Below, piece by piece: positions 61,549 to 64,000 of a DNA stretch of 64,000 nt. Made by a program: the position numbers and the translations under genes. Below the pieces are notes generated by a model. The model searched no databases. It saw only the letters and a list, made by a program, of their open reading frames with translations, and was not told the DNA's origin. Numbering within the stretch: position 1 is the first letter of the stretch; the number at the start of each line of letters is the position of its first letter. Origin of the DNA: Prunella strophiata (Eukaryota > Chordata > Aves > Passeriformes > Prunellidae); the NCBI GenBank assembly GCA_036583965.1, contig JAZBQD010000027.1, positions 3,056,687 through 3,120,686 on the forward strand, read 5' to 3'.

Positions 61549-64000
61549 GCGCCCGTGACAATTTCTAGATGCCAGCGACATGGGCAGTGGCAGAACAGAT
61601 GGAACCACAGGTAGAGCACTCACTTCCCATCCCCACTCCTCTGAGAGAGCTTGAATTCTTTATGTCCTCCATGTGCCTGCTAATTAAAGTGTCTTATCTG
61701 GTTAGACTCCATCATAACTTGTTTTCTACTTAATATGAGACAAATGGTTTACATCGGTAGAGACCTGAGTTAGACACTCAGTTCCTACAAAAATGAGATG
61801 ATTTAAATATTTTTAGGATTTATTTATAATGAACTGTTTCCTTCTCTGTTTAGTTGCATTTAATTGAACACTTTGCTTCTTTTCACTTTCATGTTCCCTC
61901 CCTTCTGTGTGTGCCATTTCCATCCTCATTCAATCCCATGTTGATGAGGCAAGAAAAAAAAGCCCAGAACACCCCACCATCGATTGTAGTTGCCTAGGTT
62001 TGATTCCAAATCTGGAATTTAGCAGGAATCCTCTGTTACGCTGAATTATCGCACAGAGGCAAGTGTAACATCTTTGTGGGATGTGGGCTCTTCCAGACTC
62101 TTTGTCCTCCATGGTAATGTCCCAATCACACTGAAGTGCTCCCAAATGTGCGAGGACTATTTAAGCTTTGTAAATGCTGTCCTCCAAAAATCACTCCACA
62201 TAAATGTTTCATGTCTCTCCTCTGCGATGCACAGGCCCCAAACATTCAGCTGTGAGGGTGTTTATATTTGTGGAACTCTCTTGAACATTTGCTGTGGATT
62301 TCAAACAGCTGCTACACTGAAGCACTGGGAATAGTAAGATCATGAATATTCAGGTGAAGCCACTGGAATGAACAGCCGTTAATAGAATAAATGCCTAAAC
62401 AGTTGTGTAAGGCTTATTAAGACCTATTGGGGCTGAGATAATAAATTCCCTCTTTGACATGTTGCAACTACTGTAGTTTAAACATTTTGGACCACCTCTT
62501 CAGAACTGAAAGAAAAAATTATGTTAGTTCTGTGTGATAACACAATGAAACACCTGGAAGGCTTGGCGCCTGTATTAGATTTGGCAGGGAGATTGTAACA
62601 TGCTAGCTCATCCCCACTTAAAATCATGGCACTGTTTATTGTGTTAGTTGTCAAGGTTATCCAAATTACATACAGTCTGGATGGAGCACACTTATCTCAT
62701 TAGAGAATGTATTTTTTACTATTTTCTCTTCAAGTTTGGAAATAATAATATTACACTTTTGCAATGGGGCAGTAACATGGATAATCTATTGCCAAGAAGA
62801 GAAACTAATCAGAACACAAAGAAAAAACCAACCCATTCAAAGTTTTTTTTTTTTTATCCCAAACCCAGCAAAGTTCAGGAAACCAGCACTAGCAGCCTGG
62901 CTTTGAACCTTCAAAAAAGATGGGCATCCCTGCAGCTGACAGGTCTGCTATGGGGACTCCTTGGTGGCTGCTGTAACTCCAAAGCACTCCAAGTATCCAG
63001 AGTGGTTAATTGTTGCAGGAGAACTGTCTTTTCTTTTGAATTTAGCTGTCACGTTGCATTATGCTGTGCTGTACTGCCTGGTTCTGGCACACTGTGTCAC
63101 GAAACATAAAATCCGACAGGATGCAGTGTAAGTCTTGCAGGTTAAAATTTAAAGGCAAACTCAGTAATATTTGATCAGTTACCTGCTGTCGGTTCAGATA
63201 AAGGGCGTTTGATCTCCAGTGAGCAGGGCTAACTTGTTAGAAGCAAACTTGCACATGGCACAGGGCTGTTCTCAGCTCTGCAGCAGCATGAACTGGGGAG
63301 TGTCAAAGCAGCTCAGGTGCACTTGGAACTGTTAAAAATTAACCCACCTGGCTCTTTTTTTAATGTTTTAAGAAAAAGATCAAACTATACCCCTTTTTAC
63401 TAGTCTCTGTGTGTGACACCAGATTCTGGTTGTTTCTAAGAGGAAAATTTCTAGTTGCTTCAAGAGGAAAATCACCTGAAAAACCCAAAGGAATGACTTA
63501 ATTCTGCTGAAATTTGTACACCACCACCCCCCCCCCTCCCCCCAAGTTTTAACACACTACACTTTCAGAGCCTTTCTGCCAGCACTGATGGACTTTCCTG
63601 ATCTGGTTTCATGAAAAATCTCAATGTGTTTATTGACTGCCCGCATGTACACAGCACCTGTATAAATCACCATCTGATGAAAGCATCAGAAGCTGGTCAG
63701 GATGAAATAAAAGCTAAAATCCCAACATTTCCCTTCATCCCCTTCCCCACACTCCTGTTTTTCTGTGACCTGTTTATCAATATGAGAACCAAATCTGTTT
63801 CGGAAACTTCAGTGTCATGGTTACATTTTGGGAGGAAGGAACAGATGGAATAGATTAATTAGTCAAACTATGTTTAAGTAGAAAGGCATTTCTTTCCATG
63901 AGTAGCCAAAGGCTAGAAAGAACATATAAGGGACAGGCAGAAGTGCCTCAGGACTTCTTCCTTGCTGGAACAGCTTCCCAGTTTCATTCTTTCAGCAGCA
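61549..64000. other. Intergenic, no gene recognised
   Basis: Unique sequence with a C-run (63,527-63,543, one T interruption). 62,340-62,650 is AT-rich and repeat-free. No gene or RNA is seen. Confidence 0.4.

Overview
This window is vertebrate nuclear DNA, most likely from a bird. It contains the 5' end of one recognisable protein gene, NFIA (nuclear factor I/A), on the minus strand. Two NFIA exons are visible: the 9-codon first coding exon (6133-6159) and the 532-nt second exon (23-554), which encodes nearly all of the DNA-binding domain. The rest of the gene lies off the left edge. The bird assignment rests on CR1 LINE copies with typical (ATTCTATG)-type 3' ends (11053-11130, 44719-45080, 61331-61548), an older CR1 reverse-transcriptase remnant (22050-22690), and the absence of mammalian SINE/L1 sequence. 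I cannot name the species.

Layout: 1-22 is the start of intron 2; 23-554 is exon 2; 555-6132 is intron 1, AT-rich with long A and G runs, entering a CpG island near 5.3 kb. The CpG island spans 5.3-6.7 kb and contains exon 1 and the probable 5' leader with short upstream ORFs. A purine/pyrimidine-rich zone (7.2-8.3 kb) surrounds a compact CCAAT/CRE/GC-box module (8031-8100), followed by more CpG-rich DNA and a minisatellite to 9.4 kb. Two further CpG-rich islands lie upstream at 14.86-16.27 kb and 18.15-18.56 kb. The second of these carries a 16-bp GC-rich tandem repeat and belongs to a cluster of CTCF-like motifs (17.8-19.8 kb).

From about 18.7 kb to 64 kb I recognise no gene. This is mostly unique, AT-richer sequence with scattered CR1 remnants, one probable L2/MIR-type remnant, simple repeats, two clear hairpins and several AT-rich blocks dense in homeodomain/POU/TCF-like motifs, which would fit the conserved enhancer desert expected upstream of a developmental transcription factor. 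That regulatory role is inferred. Most long reading frames in the window lie in GC-rich islands or purine tracts and look like composition artefacts. Two in ordinary-composition DNA (52101-52880 plus, 59572-60198 minus) are flagged as unexplained rather than called as genes.
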